A stretch of DNA of 64,000 nt from Bifidobacterium moraviense (GCF_012932365.1 NZ_JAAIIH010000001.1:372001-436000); one strand, 5' to 3'; counted from the stretch's first letter, positions 9,450-18,720 are shown. The notes: generated by a model from the letters alone, not told the origin. A program made the numbers and translations.

Positions 9450-10506
9450 GTCCTTTCCCTCCTTCGGCGGTCCGATCCTCCTTGTCCGCCGTCCCTTCCA
9501 CGGCGTCGGCGTCGCCCCGGACGCGTCCCGCCGTCGCGGCGACGTCGTCCGGGACGTCGCGCAGACGGTCGGCGTCGAGGTCGTCGAGGAAGATCGGCTG
9601 CAGCATGTGCCAGTCCTCGGGGTGGGCGGCGATTCCCGGCGCCCACAGATCGACCCACGCCTGGCTGAGCGCGCGCACGGCCTCGTCCCGTCCCATGGCG
9701 AGGTACGGCGCCACGTCGATCGGGCCGCGGACCTCGCACACGTAGCCGTACGGCGTCCCGGCGCGGCGGCGGCGCGCGCCGCGCAGCCGTTCCCTGCGCA
9801 TCGTGACCACGTACAGCGGGCTGCCGGTCTCCAGCGCCAGCACCGCGGGGCCCGCGGCCACGCGGATCACGGATCCGAACGCCCGGACGAACACGCCGCG
9901 CCGGCTCAGGTCGCGGTCGGCGAGCAGCGGCACGAGTACGTGCGGGCGTCCCAGCGCCTCGGCGAGGCGGTCCGTCAGTCCCGGTCCGCCGGTCAGGAGG
10001 ATGCGCATGCCCAGTCGTTCGCGGATGTCCACGAACGTGCGCAGCAGCCGCTCGTCGCTCAGGCGCTCCGCCACGGTGGTGACCGGCGCCACGTCGAACT
10101 GCGCCCAGAAGCCCGCATAGTCCCAGTTCCCTTGGTGGCCCATGGCGATGGGAGCCGAGCCCGCGCCGCCGCGGGTCAGCGCGACGAGTGGCGCCAGCCC
10201 TTCGCCGTCGCCGCGGATCCGGGCACGCAGCTGGTCGTCGCTCCTCGCTCCGACGGTCATCGCCTCGGCGAAGTACGCGAAGTAGGAGCGCATGCCCGCC
10301 CGCGCGGTCCTGCGCAGGACGCGGCGGGGAACCGGGCGGGCGCCCGAGCCGCCGAGCACGTGGGCGAGGTTGGATTCCAGCTGTCGCTCGCCCCCGACGC
10401 GCAGCAGCCATGCGGCGTCCGCCGCGGCGAGGAACAGCCCGCGCAGCAGCGGCTCGGGGATCAGACGCGCATGTTTCGCCGCCCGGACCAGAACTCCGTC
10501 AAGCAC
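9424..10506 (-). CDS. Phosphatidylinositol mannoside acyltransferase (LpxL/HtrB superfamily)
   Basis: The 360 residues carry the acyltransferase HX4D motif GHQGNWD near residue 124, followed by ERLSDERLLRTFVDIRERLGM and the LLADRDLSRRGVFVRAFG block, as in actinobacterial PatA (Rv2611c type). The family acylates the mannose of PIM1/PIM2 at the cytoplasmic membrane face. The last 45 residues are charged and low complexity. The GTG start at 10506 overlaps the pgsA1 end by 8 bp, and the 3' end overlaps pimA, giving a tight pgsA1-acyltransferase-pimA unit. Confidence 0.88.
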   Translation of the reverse strand: MLDGVLVRAAKHARLIPEPLLRGLFLAAADAAWLLRVGGERQLESNLAHVLGGSGARPVPRRVLRRTARAGMRSYFAYFAEAMTVGARSDDQLRARIRGDGEGLAPLVALTRGGAGSAPIAMGHQGNWDYAGFWAQFDVAPVTTVAERLSDERLLRTFVDIRERLGMRILLTGGPGLTDRLAEALGRPHVLVPLLADRDLSRRGVFVRAFGSVIRVAAGPAVLALETGSPLYVVTMRRERLRGARRRRAGTPYGYVCEVRGPIDVAPYLAMGRDEAVRALSQAWVDLWAPGIAAHPEDWHMLQPIFLDDLDADRLRDVPDDVAATAGRVRGDADAVEGTADKEDRTAEGGKGRADDHDGA

Positions 10507-11227
10507 CGCTGCTCGCCCTGCGGGGTCGTACGGCGCCGGACCGGGAGGAGGACGAGGGAGGGGCCGGCGGCGTCAGCGGGGCGGCCGCCCCGTTCATCTG
10601 GTCGCGGACCGTGGCGATGCGCTGCCAGACCGTGATGGTGCCCAGCACCGCGAGCACCGCCATGAACGCCATGAGCCATGCCGGTTCGCCGGTGATGCCG
10701 CTCAGCGCCATGCTCACCAGGATGATGGCGAGCCTGTCGGAGCGGGTGGCCACGCCGTTCTTCGCCTCGAAGCCCACCGATTCGGCGCGGGCGCGGGCAT
10801 AGGAGGTGACGAACGAGGTCATGACGGAGAACAGGGCGCATCCGACGCCGATCCACGCCACGAGATGCGGCGATGTCCCGCCGGCCGCGGCGTGGTCGAC
10901 GATCTCGCGCAGGAAGTAGATGATGACGCCCGCGAGTACCGCCCAGTCGGCGATGCGGTCGAGCGTGGAGTCGAGGAACGCGCCGAATCTGGTGCCGCCG
11001 GTGGTCAGGGCGGCCACCGAACCGTCGAGGGAGTCGAAGACGACCAGCACGGTCAGCGCGATCGCGCCGGGCAGCAGCCATCCGGTCAGGCCCGCGGCGA
11101 TTCCCACGACCACCGTGCCCACGGCCCCGGCGATCGTCACCGCGTCGGCGGTGACGCCCATCCGCACCAACAGACGGGCGATGGGGGCGATGAGTCTCTT
11201 CCATGGGGCACGCAGTTTCTCTAGCAC
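10499..11227 (-). CDS. pgsA1: Phosphatidylinositol phosphate synthase (CDP-alcohol phosphotransferase)
   Basis: This 242-residue membrane protein has about six hydrophobic helices and the CDP-alcohol phosphotransferase signature at residues ~65-91: DSLDGSVAA, then GGTRFGAFLDSTLDR. All four catalytic aspartates and the glycines are present, but the arginine of the usual DGxxAR element is alanine. It makes phosphatidylinositol phosphate from CDP-diacylglycerol and inositol phosphate, feeding the acyltransferase and PimA encoded just downstream. The start is GTG at 11227. There is no ribosome site, but a TATGGT hexamer ends 7 nt upstream, so the mRNA may be leaderless. The C-terminal 30 residues are Pro/Ser-rich. 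Confidence 0.9.
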   Translation of the reverse strand: MLEKLRAPWKRLIAPIARLLVRMGVTADAVTIAGAVGTVVVGIAAGLTGWLLPGAIALTVLVVFDSLDGSVAALTTGGTRFGAFLDSTLDRIADWAVLAGVIIYFLREIVDHAAAGGTSPHLVAWIGVGCALFSVMTSFVTSYARARAESVGFEAKNGVATRSDRLAIILVSMALSGITGEPAWLMAFMAVLAVLGTITVWQRIATVRDQMNGAAAPLTPPAPPSSSSRSGAVRPRRASSGA

Positions 11228-11336
11228 GTCTCACACCATAGCAGTGCCGCGGGCCGTTCCCGGAGGCGCCGCCCGACACCGGCGGCGCGCATGTCGGGTT
11301 ACCGGCGGTCCGGCCTCGGCGGGTTCGCCCGCTCCG

Positions 11337-11939
11337 TCACGCCAGCGGCAGGGAGAGGGCCGGCGCGAGGCGCGCGAACGCCTCGGCATACGCGGCACGC
11401 TGATCGGACAACAGGATCGGCATCGTGCGGGTCTGCGCGACGATCGGCATGAAGTTCGCGTCGCCGTTCCAGCGCGGCACCACGTGCTGGTGCAGGTGCG
11501 CCGCCACGCCGGCGCCGGCCACCTCGCCCTGGTTGATGCCGATGTTGTAGCCGTCGGGGTGCGAGACGTCCTCCATGACCTTCATGGCGAGCGTGGTGGC
11601 CTTCTCGAACTCGAACAGCTCCGCGTCGTCGAGCTCGGTGACGAACCCCACATGGCGGTATGGGCAGATCATGAGGTGCCCCACGTTGTACGGGTACAGG
11701 TTCATGATCGCGAACACGTGCGTGCCTCGCCACGTGATCAGGCCGTCCTCGTCGGACTTGCGGGGTCCTGCGCAGAACGGGCACTCCTTCGCCTTGGGTC
11801 TGGTGGGGCGGTCGTCGGCGTTGCGCAGCACGTAGGTCATGCGCTGCGGCGTCCAGAGGCGCTCCACGGTGTCCTCCTGCGGCGGGAACGCGGCTGGATC
11901 GTCGATACGTACGTTCGTACCGGAATGGGTTTCGCTCAT
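11337..11939 (-). CDS. HIT family protein, probable AP4A phosphorylase
   Basis: The 200 residues include the histidine triad HLHQHVVPRW near residue 145, a CPFC motif near residue 50 that with a later His may bind zinc, and NLYPYNVGHLMICPYRH. In Mycobacterium the orthologue in the same place (between thrS and pgsA1) cleaves diadenosine tetraphosphate by phosphorolysis. The ATG at 11939 is preferred over one 45 bp upstream because AAGGAG lies 6 nt before it. Confidence 0.9.
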   Translation of the reverse strand: MSETHSGTNVRIDDPAAFPPQEDTVERLWTPQRMTYVLRNADDRPTRPKAKECPFCAGPRKSDEDGLITWRGTHVFAIMNLYPYNVGHLMICPYRHVGFVTELDDAELFEFEKATTLAMKVMEDVSHPDGYNIGINQGEVAGAGVAAHLHQHVVPRWNGDANFMPIVAQTRTMPILLSDQRAAYAEAFARLAPALSLPLA

Positions 11940-12033
11940 GTGACGCTCCTTGGATCCGACTGACGGTGATATGTCTGCGGACACAACACTACTCGTCTCC
12001 CCCGCCCCGGCGCCGCGCCGGCCTCATACGGGA

Positions 12034-12065
12034 GAAGGGCTCCCGCACGGATGCGGAAGCCCTTC
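12034..12065 (-). terminator. Hairpin after thrS
   Basis: The arms GAAGGGCTCCCGCA (12034-12047) and 12052-12065 pair at 13 of 14 positions around a 4-nt loop, about 55 nt past the thrS stop. There is no clear T run. It probably ends or attenuates the thrS transcript before the HIT-pgsA1 genes. Confidence 0.65.
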
Positions 12066-12119
12066 CGAAATGCGCAAGACGACGTCGCCGCGTCACGCGA
12101 CGGGCGCCGACGGACGGGA

Positions 12120-14153
12120 TCAGTCGGCCAGCGCGGCCTTGAAGTCGTCCACGGAGTTGACCTGGACGCGCTTCCTGATCACCGTGAGGATGTCGGCCTT
12201 AGCCTCGTCCACCGGCACGCCGTTGAGCTGGCTGCCGTCGCGGAAGCGGAAGCTCACCGCGTTCTTGGAGGCATCCTCATCGCCGACGATCAGGATGAAC
12301 GGCACCTTCGACTTGGAGGCGTTGCGGATCTTCTTGCCGAAGCGGTCGTCGGAGTAGTCGATCTCGCAGCGGACCATCTCGTCCTCCAGCGACTTGACGA
12401 AGCCGGCCAGATGGTCGGACACGTCGTCGGAGACCGGGATGCCGAGCACCTGCACCGGGGCGAGCCACGCCGGGAACGCGCCGGCGTAGTGCTCGAGCAG
12501 CACGGCGAAGAAGCGCTCGATGGAGCCGAACAGCGCGCGGTGGATCATCACCGGACGCTGGTGGGTGCCGTCGGCCGCGATGTACTCGAGCTGGAAGCGC
12601 TCGGGCAGGTTGAAGTCGAGCTGGATGGTCGAGACCTGCCAGGTGCGGCCGATCGCGTCGCGGGCCTGCACGGAGATCTTCGGGCCGTAGAACGCGGCGC
12701 CGCCCGGATCGGCCACGAGGTTCAGGCCGGACTCCTTGGCGACCTCGGCCAGCGTGTTGGTGGCCTCCTCCCAGATCTCGTCGCTTCCGACGTACTTGTG
12801 CTCGTCCTTGGTGGACAGCTCGAGGTAGAAGTCGGACAGGCCGAAGTCCTTGAGCAGCTTGAGCACGAAGGTCAGCAGGTTCTTCAGCTCGTCCTTCATC
12901 TGCTCGCGGGTGCAGTAGATGTGGGAATCGTCCTGCGTCAGGCCGCGCACGCGGGTCAGGCCGTGGACCTCGCCGGACTTCTCGTAGCGGTACACGGTGC
13001 CGAACTCGAACAGGCGCAGCGGCAGCTCCTTGTAGGAGCGCTGGCGGGCCTTGAAGATCAGGTTGTGCATCGGGCAGTTCATCGGCTTGAGGTAGTAGTC
13101 GAAGCCGGGCTTGGTGACGTTGCCGTTCTCGTCGTACTCCTCGTCGAGGTGCATGGGCGGGTACATGCCGTCCTTGTACCAGTGCAGGTGGCCGGAGGTC
13201 TCGTACAGGCCGCCCTTGGTGATGTGCGGGGTCTGCACGAAGCTGTAGTGGTGCTTGCGGTGCTGCTCGCGGGAGTAGTCCTCCATCGCGTTGATCACGG
13301 CAGCGCCCTTGGGATGGAACACCGCCAGGCCGGGGCCGATCTCGTCCGGGAAGGAGAACAGGTCCATCTCGGCGCCGAGCTTGCGGTGGTCGCGCTTGGC
13401 GGCCTCCTCAAGACGGGTCTGGTAGGCCTTGAGGTCCTCCTTGGTGGCGAACGCGGTGCCGTAGATGCGCTGCAGCATCGGGTTCTTCTCGCTGCCGCGC
13501 CAGTAGGCGGCGGCCGAGCGCTCGATCTTGAACGCCTTGATGAAGCGGGTGTTGGGCAGGTGCGGTCCGCGGCACAGGTCCTTCCACACCACGTCGCCGT
13601 TGCGGTTGACGTTGTCGTAGAAGCTGAGCTCCTTCTCGGCGATCTCGGTGGCGGCGGCCGGATCGAGATGCGCTTCCTTGTCCTTGATCAGCTCGATCTT
13701 GAACGGCTGGTCGGCCTCCTCGGCAAGGGCCTCGTCCTCGGTCACCACGCGGCGGCGGAACGACTGGGACTCCTTGACGATGCGCTGCATGCGCTTCTCG
13801 ATCTCCTTGAGATCGTCCGGGGTGAACGGCTTGTCCACCTCGAAGTCGTAGTAGAAGCCGTCCTTGATGACCGGGCCGACGCCGAGCTTGGCGTTCGGGA
13901 AAATCTCCTGCACGGCCTGGGCCATGACGTGCGTGGCGGAGTGGCGCATGATCGCAAGGCCGTCCTCGCTGTCCAGCGCGATGGGCTCCACGGCGTCCCC
14001 GTCGTGCAGCGGCGTATACAGATCGCGCGGTTCGCCGTTGAGGCGCACGGCGATGATGTTCTTGTCGTCCGCGAAGAGCTCCACGCCGGTCTGGCTCGCA
14101 TCCACCTCCTTCGCTTCGCCATTGAGTGTGATGGAGATGGTTGACTGTGCCAT
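12120..14153 (-). CDS. thrS: Threonyl-tRNA synthetase
   Basis: The 677 residues have the family order: TGS domain ([18 protein letters not shown]), the editing/SAD region with [16 protein letters not shown], the class II catalytic core (motif 2 [19 protein letters not shown], motif 3 region [15 protein letters not shown]) and the anticodon-binding domain. The start at 14153 (MAQSTIS) has AAGGA 8 nt upstream. A 72-residue in-frame extension has no family match and would cross a hairpin-rich leader. It heads the conserved thrS-HIT-pgsA1-pimA series. Confidence 0.97.
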   Translation of the reverse strand: MAQSTISITLNGEAKEVDASQTGVELFADDKNIIAVRLNGEPRDLYTPLHDGDAVEPIALDSEDGLAIMRHSATHVMAQAVQEIFPNAKLGVGPVIKDGFYYDFEVDKPFTPDDLKEIEKRMQRIVKESQSFRRRVVTEDEALAEEADQPFKIELIKDKEAHLDPAAATEIAEKELSFYDNVNRNGDVVWKDLCRGPHLPNTRFIKAFKIERSAAAYWRGSEKNPMLQRIYGTAFATKEDLKAYQTRLEEAAKRDHRKLGAEMDLFSFPDEIGPGLAVFHPKGAAVINAMEDYSREQHRKHHYSFVQTPHITKGGLYETSGHLHWYKDGMYPPMHLDEEYDENGNVTKPGFDYYLKPMNCPMHNLIFKARQRSYKELPLRLFEFGTVYRYEKSGEVHGLTRVRGLTQDDSHIYCTREQMKDELKNLLTFVLKLLKDFGLSDFYLELSTKDEHKYVGSDEIWEEATNTLAEVAKESGLNLVADPGGAAFYGPKISVQARDAIGRTWQVSTIQLDFNLPERFQLEYIAADGTHQRPVMIHRALFGSIERFFAVLLEHYAGAFPAWLAPVQVLGIPVSDDVSDHLAGFVKSLEDEMVRCEIDYSDDRFGKKIRNASKSKVPFILIVGDEDASKNAVSFRFRDGSQLNGVPVDEAKADILTVIRKRVQVNSVDDFKAALAD

Positions 14154-14268
14154 TGGTGTGTCCTTACTATCGTGGGTCCGCGTTACAAGGTGCAGGCCTG
14201 GACTGGTTTGTATCAGCACGCGCCACGATAGGACGGCGCGGAGACAACGGGCAGGCGCCGGCCGCATG

Positions 14269-14326
14269 CCGACGCGATCGTTCCAACCTGCAACCAGACG
14301 CATGCGCGTTGGAACGAATGCGTCGG
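14269..14326. repeat. Long interrupted inverted repeat in the thrS leader
   Basis: CCGACGC (14269-14275) and CGTTCCAAC (14279-14287) pair with GTTGGAACG (14308-14316) and GCGTCGG (14320-14326), with a 3-nt internal loop and a 20-nt apical loop. It may be a terminator for the symporter, a thrS leader structure or an operator. Confidence 0.7.
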
Positions 14327-14370
14327 CGCCAGCGCCTTCGGAGCCATGCGCCAGCGCGTTCGGAGCCATG
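14327..14370. repeat. 22-bp tandem duplication
   Basis: Two head-to-tail copies, 14327-14348 and 14349-14370, each read CGCCAGCGC then a variable base then TTCGGAGCCATG and differ at one position. Two copies are too few for a CRISPR array. Confidence 0.8.
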
Positions 14371-14373
14371 ACG

Positions 14374-14431
14374 ACGGCCCGGTCGCCCCGGTCTGCGCGA
14401 TGGCGTGCGCAGACCGGAACGATCGGGCCGT
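14374..14431 (-). terminator. Hairpin after the symporter gene
   Basis: ACGGCCCG and CCGGTCTGCGC pair with GCGCAGACCGG and CGGGCCGT across an internal loop, starting about 40 nt past the symporter stop on the minus strand. It lacks a T run. Confidence 0.6.
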
Positions 14432-14471
14432 GGGGAAAGGATGCGCTGCCGCGAATCGGCGGCGTCCGCGC

Positions 14472-16034
14472 TCAGTCCTCCTTGCCGGACTTGCCGGGGT
14501 GGATGCCGCACTGGTCGTCGCCGCCGGTGCCCTCGAGCGCGGAGGCGGGCGAGAAGTTCAGCAGGTTGCCGTTGGACTGGCTGAAGATGCCCGACGCCGG
14601 AGCCGCGGCTGAGGCGGACTGCTGCGAGGCGGCCGCGGAGACCGGGGCCGCGGCGGAGGCGCCCACGGCGACCGCCTCGACCTTGCCCGCGATCTCCTCG
14701 TCGCTGGCCTCCTCGTCCACGTACTCCTTGCGGCCGTAGTAGAGGTCCTCGTCGAGCTCCTTCTCGGTGGCGGCCACGATCACGGCCGTGTTGGCGGCAC
14801 CGGCCACGTTGAGCGCGGTGCGGCCCATGTCCACGATCTGCGAGATCGGCTGGCTGATGGCGATGAACGGGATCGGCAGGCCCGCGGCGGCGAACAGCGA
14901 GGTCGCGGTGATGGTGGCGGTGCCGGGCACGCCCACGGTGCCGATGGACACCAGCAGGGCGAGCACCACGAGGAACAGGAACTGGGCGGGCGTGTAGGCG
15001 ATGCCCTGCGCGTTCACGGCGAACACGGCAAGCAGCACGGGCCACACGCCGGCGCAGCCGGGCATGCCGAGGTTCGCGCCCAGGCTCGCCACGAAGGAGG
15101 CCACGTCGCCGGGCACGCCGTTGGCGCGCAGGTTGCGCACGGTGACCGGGATCGTGCCGATGCTGCTCTCGGAGGTGAACGCCACCACGCCGGTGGGCCA
15201 AAACGCCTTGAAGAACGGCAGCGGGTTCACGTGCGCCGCGGCGGCGAGGATGGCCGGCTGCACGACGAAGAACTGGATGATCATCGCGATGTACGCGACC
15301 ACGAGCACGGTGAGCAGCGGCAGCAGCGCGGCCACGTCGCTGTTGCTCACGGCGGCGGCGATGAGCGCGAGCACGGCGTACGGCGTGAAGCCCACGACGA
15401 TCTGCGTCGCCTTGGACAGCACCACGTTGCCGGCGTCCACGAACGCCTTGAACGGGCGGACGGCGGCGGCGCCCTTGTCCGTCCTGGCGGCCTGGTTGTA
15501 GGCCACGGCCACGAGGATCGCGAAGATCACGACCGGCACCACCTGGTTGGAGTACCAGTTCTTGACGAGGTTGGTGGGGAACAGCGCCACGATGGTGTCG
15601 AGCACCTCAGGCACCTCGCGCTGCTTGTAGTCGGTGGGCATCGTGAACTGGAAGCCCTGGCCCACGCGGAACAGCAGGGCGAGGCCCAGCGTGATGAGCG
15701 CCGCCGTGAACGTGTTGAGCGTCAGGTAGAACACGGTCCTCAGACCCACGGAACGCAGCTTGAGGGACTCCCCCAGGTTCGTGATGCTGGCGATCACGCT
15801 GAACAGCAGCAGCGGCACCACGATCGCGGCGATCGCGTTCGACCACACGTCGCCGAACGCTGCCACGTAGTCGGTGTGCTCCTTGAACGCGACGCCGACC
15901 ACGATGCCCAGCGCGGTGGCGATGAGCACGCGGGCGCTGAATCCGGCCTTCTTCCTCACGCTGAGATACCCCAGCCCGGCGAACAGCACCACGGTGACGG
16001 CCAGCGCCGTCCAGTTCCATGCCGTATCGGACAT
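14472..16034 (-). CDS. Sodium:dicarboxylate symporter family transporter, TcyP-like (L-cystine?)
   Basis: This 520-residue multi-pass protein of the DAACS (SDF) family contains SESSIGTIPVTVRNL and ASLGANLGMPGCAGVWP, which resemble the L-cystine symporter TcyP more than the C4-dicarboxylate carrier DctA. The substrate is inferred. The final 80 residues form an unusual Ala/Ser-rich tail after the last helix (AVAVGASAAAPVSAAASQQS onward) ending in a charged segment. The ATG at 16034 has an AGAGGAAG site. It diverges from the MFS gene across a 151-bp region holding a palindrome. Confidence 0.85.
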   Translation of the reverse strand: MSDTAWNWTALAVTVVLFAGLGYLSVRKKAGFSARVLIATALGIVVGVAFKEHTDYVAAFGDVWSNAIAAIVVPLLLFSVIASITNLGESLKLRSVGLRTVFYLTLNTFTAALITLGLALLFRVGQGFQFTMPTDYKQREVPEVLDTIVALFPTNLVKNWYSNQVVPVVIFAILVAVAYNQAARTDKGAAAVRPFKAFVDAGNVVLSKATQIVVGFTPYAVLALIAAAVSNSDVAALLPLLTVLVVAYIAMIIQFFVVQPAILAAAAHVNPLPFFKAFWPTGVVAFTSESSIGTIPVTVRNLRANGVPGDVASFVASLGANLGMPGCAGVWPVLLAVFAVNAQGIAYTPAQFLFLVVLALLVSIGTVGVPGTATITATSLFAAAGLPIPFIAISQPISQIVDMGRTALNVAGAANTAVIVAATEKELDEDLYYGRKEYVDEEASDEEIAGKVEAVAVGASAAAPVSAAASQQSASAAAPASGIFSQSNGNLLNFSPASALEGTGGDDQCGIHPGKSGKED

Positions 16035-16147
16035 GTCTTCCTCTCTTTCGCATGGCGATCGGGCGGTCGCGCGCGCATCCGCGTCGGCGCCGCCCCTGAT
16101 GAACGGTCCCACCGTACCGTAGAAACGGCCGCGAACTTCCGACTTCG

Positions 16148-16166
16148 CTATCGGCTTTTTCGATAG
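16148..16166. promoter_or_regulatory. Palindrome between divergent transporter genes
   Basis: CTATCG-N7-CGATAG lies in the only intergenic space between the TcyP-like gene (start 16034) and the MFS gene (start 16186), just upstream of a TTATAT -10-like hexamer (16171-16176). It is a candidate operator for one or both genes. Confidence 0.45.
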
Positions 16167-16185
16167 GGGCTTATATGGTTGCCCC

Positions 16186-17463
16186 GTGAACAAGCAGCGC
16201 ATGATCCTCGGCCTTCCCCTGCTGTACTGGGGCCTCTGGCTCGCCATCCTGATCCTGTGGATGGGACGCTTCGTCATCTCGTTCATGTCGATGTATCTGG
16301 TGAACGACCTCGGCACCGACGCCTCGACCGCCGGGACCGTGGTCTCCATGTACGGCTTCGGCGGCATCGTCGGATGCCTGTTCGGCGGCGCGCTGTCCGA
16401 CCGCTTCGGACGCGAGCCGATGATCGTGGGCGGCGAGCTCGGGTCGGCGGCGATGCTGGTGGGTCTCTCGTTCATCCACTCCCCCGAGGTCATGGGCGCC
16501 GCGCTGCTCGTCTACGGCGCGATCTCGTCCATCCCCACGCCGGCCATCGCCGCGTACATCGCGGACGTGGTGCCGGTGCGCGCCCAGAAGCGCGCCTACA
16601 CGCTGCAGACATGGGCGGTGAACTTCGGTTTCGCGATCGGCCCGATCATCGCCAACCAGCTCGTGAAGGTCTCCTACGCGCTGATGTTCTACTTCGAGGC
16701 GGCCATCCTCGTGGCCGTCACCGTGATGCTCGTCGTCTTCTTCCGGCGCATGGGCGCGGAGCGCGGGGCGGCGTCCCGGCGCACGGACGCGACGGCGCGC
16801 GCCGACGGGACGGACGCGCGGGTGAGCATGGCGGCCAACTACCGCCGGGCACTCACGGACTGGCCGCTCATGTCGATGGTGCTGCTCATGTTCGGCTACA
16901 CGGTCGCCTACTTCCAGATGACCAGCGGCCTGCCGATCGCCATGGCCGAGCTGGGGCTCGGCACCGACGAGTACTCGATGGTGCTCACCATCAACGGTGC
17001 GATCCTGTGCCTGCTGCAGATCCCGGCGATCGCCGTGTTCAACCGCATGAGCAACACGCGCGTGCTGGTGCTGGGCATGCTCATGACGGCCGTGGGCTAC
17101 GCGTTCCAGATCGGCGCGGACTCCTGGCACGGGTTCGTCGCGGCGGCGGCGCTGTGGACGCTCGGCGAGCTGGGCACCTTCCCCATCGCCGCCACCACGG
17201 TGGCAAGCCTCGCGCCGGCGCACGCGCGCGGCACCTACCAGGGCGTCTACAACCTCGTGTGGTCGATGTCGCAGGGCATGGCGCCGCTGGTGGGCGGATG
17301 GGTGATCGCCGGGTTCGGCGCGCGGTTCCTGTGGCAGGCGTGCACGGCGATGTTCCTGCTGGTGGCGCTGGGTCTGGCATTGACCAAGGGCGCCCGCGAG
17401 CGCGCGGTGGCGCGCAATCTGCACGAGCTGGGGGAAGCTGGCGAGCCGGACGGGCGCGGCTAG
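16186..17463 (+). CDS. Major facilitator superfamily transporter
   Basis: The 425 residues form about 12 membrane helices. The loop 2-3 motif GGALSDRFGREPMIVG (about residues 68-83) is the MFS signature. A cytosolic central loop (ERGAASRRTDATARADG) separates two six-helix halves. The substrate is not evident; the fold resembles drug or sugar efflux members. The start is GTG at 16186 without a ribosome site. A TTATAT hexamer ends 9 nt upstream, so the transcript may be leaderless. It converges on the ABC permease gene with only 2 bp between the stops. Confidence 0.85.
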   Translation: MNKQRMILGLPLLYWGLWLAILILWMGRFVISFMSMYLVNDLGTDASTAGTVVSMYGFGGIVGCLFGGALSDRFGREPMIVGGELGSAAMLVGLSFIHSPEVMGAALLVYGAISSIPTPAIAAYIADVVPVRAQKRAYTLQTWAVNFGFAIGPIIANQLVKVSYALMFYFEAAILVAVTVMLVVFFRRMGAERGAASRRTDATARADGTDARVSMAANYRRALTDWPLMSMVLLMFGYTVAYFQMTSGLPIAMAELGLGTDEYSMVLTINGAILCLLQIPAIAVFNRMSNTRVLVLGMLMTAVGYAFQIGADSWHGFVAAAALWTLGELGTFPIAATTVASLAPAHARGTYQGVYNLVWSMSQGMAPLVGGWVIAGFGARFLWQACTAMFLLVALGLALTKGARERAVARNLHELGEAGEPDGRG

Positions 17464-17465
17464 TT

Positions 17466-18704
17466 CTAGAGGCGCCGTTGGATGTATGCCGCCATGTCGC
17501 CTCGGGCGAGCAGCGCGCAGGCCGCGGTGACGAGGGCCGAGGCCAGCAGCAGCGATGCGCCCGCCGCGGCGGGTGTCGTCCATGGTTCCGCCGGCGGCGC
17601 GTGGCGCATCCAGCGGAACGCCAGTTCGGCCCACAGCCATCCGGACAGGTGGCCGGCGCACAGCATGATCGCGCAGACCGCGGCGTGGATGAGCGCGACG
17701 GGGTTCGCCCCGGCTCCCACGCTGCGGTAGAGGGCGAATTCGTGGCGTCGGAACAGCATCGGCGCGAGCGTCAGTCCGGCGCATGCCAGTCCGGAGACGA
17801 GCCAGAAGTGCCGGGAGATGCGGGTGCGGAGGCGTTCGAGCGGCGTCGCGTCGAGCGTGGCCGCGTCGAGGAACGGGGTGACCGACGTGATGGTGCGGCC
17901 GTCGTCCAGGGCCGAGGCGACGAAGTTCCGCGCCGTCTCGGAGCCCGCGTCCGTTGCGTCGTCGGTTCCCCATGCGCCCGGCTCCATCTCCACCAGGCAT
18001 TCCCCCACGGTGCCGGTGGGAGGTCCGATGGCGATGATGCTGCGGCTCTGGTCGAAGCCGCGTGCGCTCAGGTCGAGCACGTGGGCGGTGGCGACCGTCC
18101 GTTCACCTTCGCCGTCGGAGGTGCCGCGGGAGGCGTCCGTGACGAGTTCCACGCGCATGCCGTCGCCGATGCCGAGGTCCGCCGCCAGCGTTCGGTCGAT
18201 GTAGAAACCTTCGTCGAAGCGCGGCGGTCCGGACGGGTCGAGCATGCCGGCCACGTCGCCCACCGCGGTGCGCATGGAGAGTTGTTCGCCCGGCGCCTTG
18301 GGGAGCGTGACCGGCACGTTGCCGCGTTCGCCGTCCACGAATCCCGCGGCGGCCCTGACTCCGTCGGCGAGGTTGAGTCCGTGGCATACGGCGGCGGGGA
18401 TGAGTCCCTCGCCCCGTTCCGTGCGGGCCTGCGCGCGCATCACGTACCGTCCGGCGGTCTCGAGCCGCGTCTGCTGGTCGATGGCGTCCTGTCGCATGGC
18501 CGCGTCCGCGAGCGCGAGGCTTCCGGCCGTGAGGGCCGTGAGCGCGATGAGCAGCGCGGTGACGGCGGGTTGCGCGGCGAGCGTGCGGCGCGTCTGTTCG
18601 GGCACGGCGCGCAGGGGCCATTCGCGTGCGGTGCGGTGCGGGTGCGGTCGTGCGCGGCGCATGCGGCGTGTGGCGTCGCGCATGGCGTTCCATGGTGCGC
18701 GCAT
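17466..18704 (-). CDS. MacB/FtsX-like ABC transporter permease
   Basis: The 412 residues follow the MacB/FtsX layout: one membrane helix at about 37-57 (VTALLIALTALTAGSLALAD), a large extracytoplasmic domain of roughly 200 residues, then three helices near the C terminus (ISRHFWLVSGLACAGL; AVCAIMLCAGHLSG; AAGASLLLASALVTAAC). The ATG at 18704 follows AAGGAGG by 9 nt. It is the last gene of a run of adaptor, ATPase and permease and would complete an export or signalling complex with them. The substrate is unknown; cell-wall stress or peptide export is only suggested by the peptidoglycan-binding adaptor. Confidence 0.8.
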   Translation of the reverse strand: MRAPWNAMRDATRRMRRARPHPHRTAREWPLRAVPEQTRRTLAAQPAVTALLIALTALTAGSLALADAAMRQDAIDQQTRLETAGRYVMRAQARTERGEGLIPAAVCHGLNLADGVRAAAGFVDGERGNVPVTLPKAPGEQLSMRTAVGDVAGMLDPSGPPRFDEGFYIDRTLAADLGIGDGMRVELVTDASRGTSDGEGERTVATAHVLDLSARGFDQSRSIIAIGPPTGTVGECLVEMEPGAWGTDDATDAGSETARNFVASALDDGRTITSVTPFLDAATLDATPLERLRTRISRHFWLVSGLACAGLTLAPMLFRRHEFALYRSVGAGANPVALIHAAVCAIMLCAGHLSGWLWAELAFRWMRHAPPAEPWTTPAAAGASLLLASALVTAACALLARGDMAAYIQRRL

Positions 18705-18720
18705 GGTGGTTCGCCTCCTT

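Larger units (their letters stand above)
14154..14471. other. Gene-free thrS leader rich in dyads and repeats
   Basis: This 318-bp gap lies between the symporter stop and the thrS start. It contains a long inverted repeat (14269-14326), a 22-bp tandem duplication (14327-14370) and a second hairpin (14374-14431). No T-box signature or coding region was recognised. Confidence 0.7.

Noticed and set aside
14327..14370. Tandem 22-bp repeat considered as a CRISPR remnant
   Set aside because: There are only two copies, directly adjacent, with no spacer between them and no cas genes in the window.
14154..14471. T-box riboswitch before thrS
   Set aside because: No T-box consensus or specifier loop was recognised, and actinobacterial T-boxes are mainly associated with ileS.
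16035..16493. Longer N terminus for the TcyP-like symporter
   Set aside because: It would run through the divergent promoter region and overlap the MFS gene. The ATG at 16034 has AGAGGAAG.
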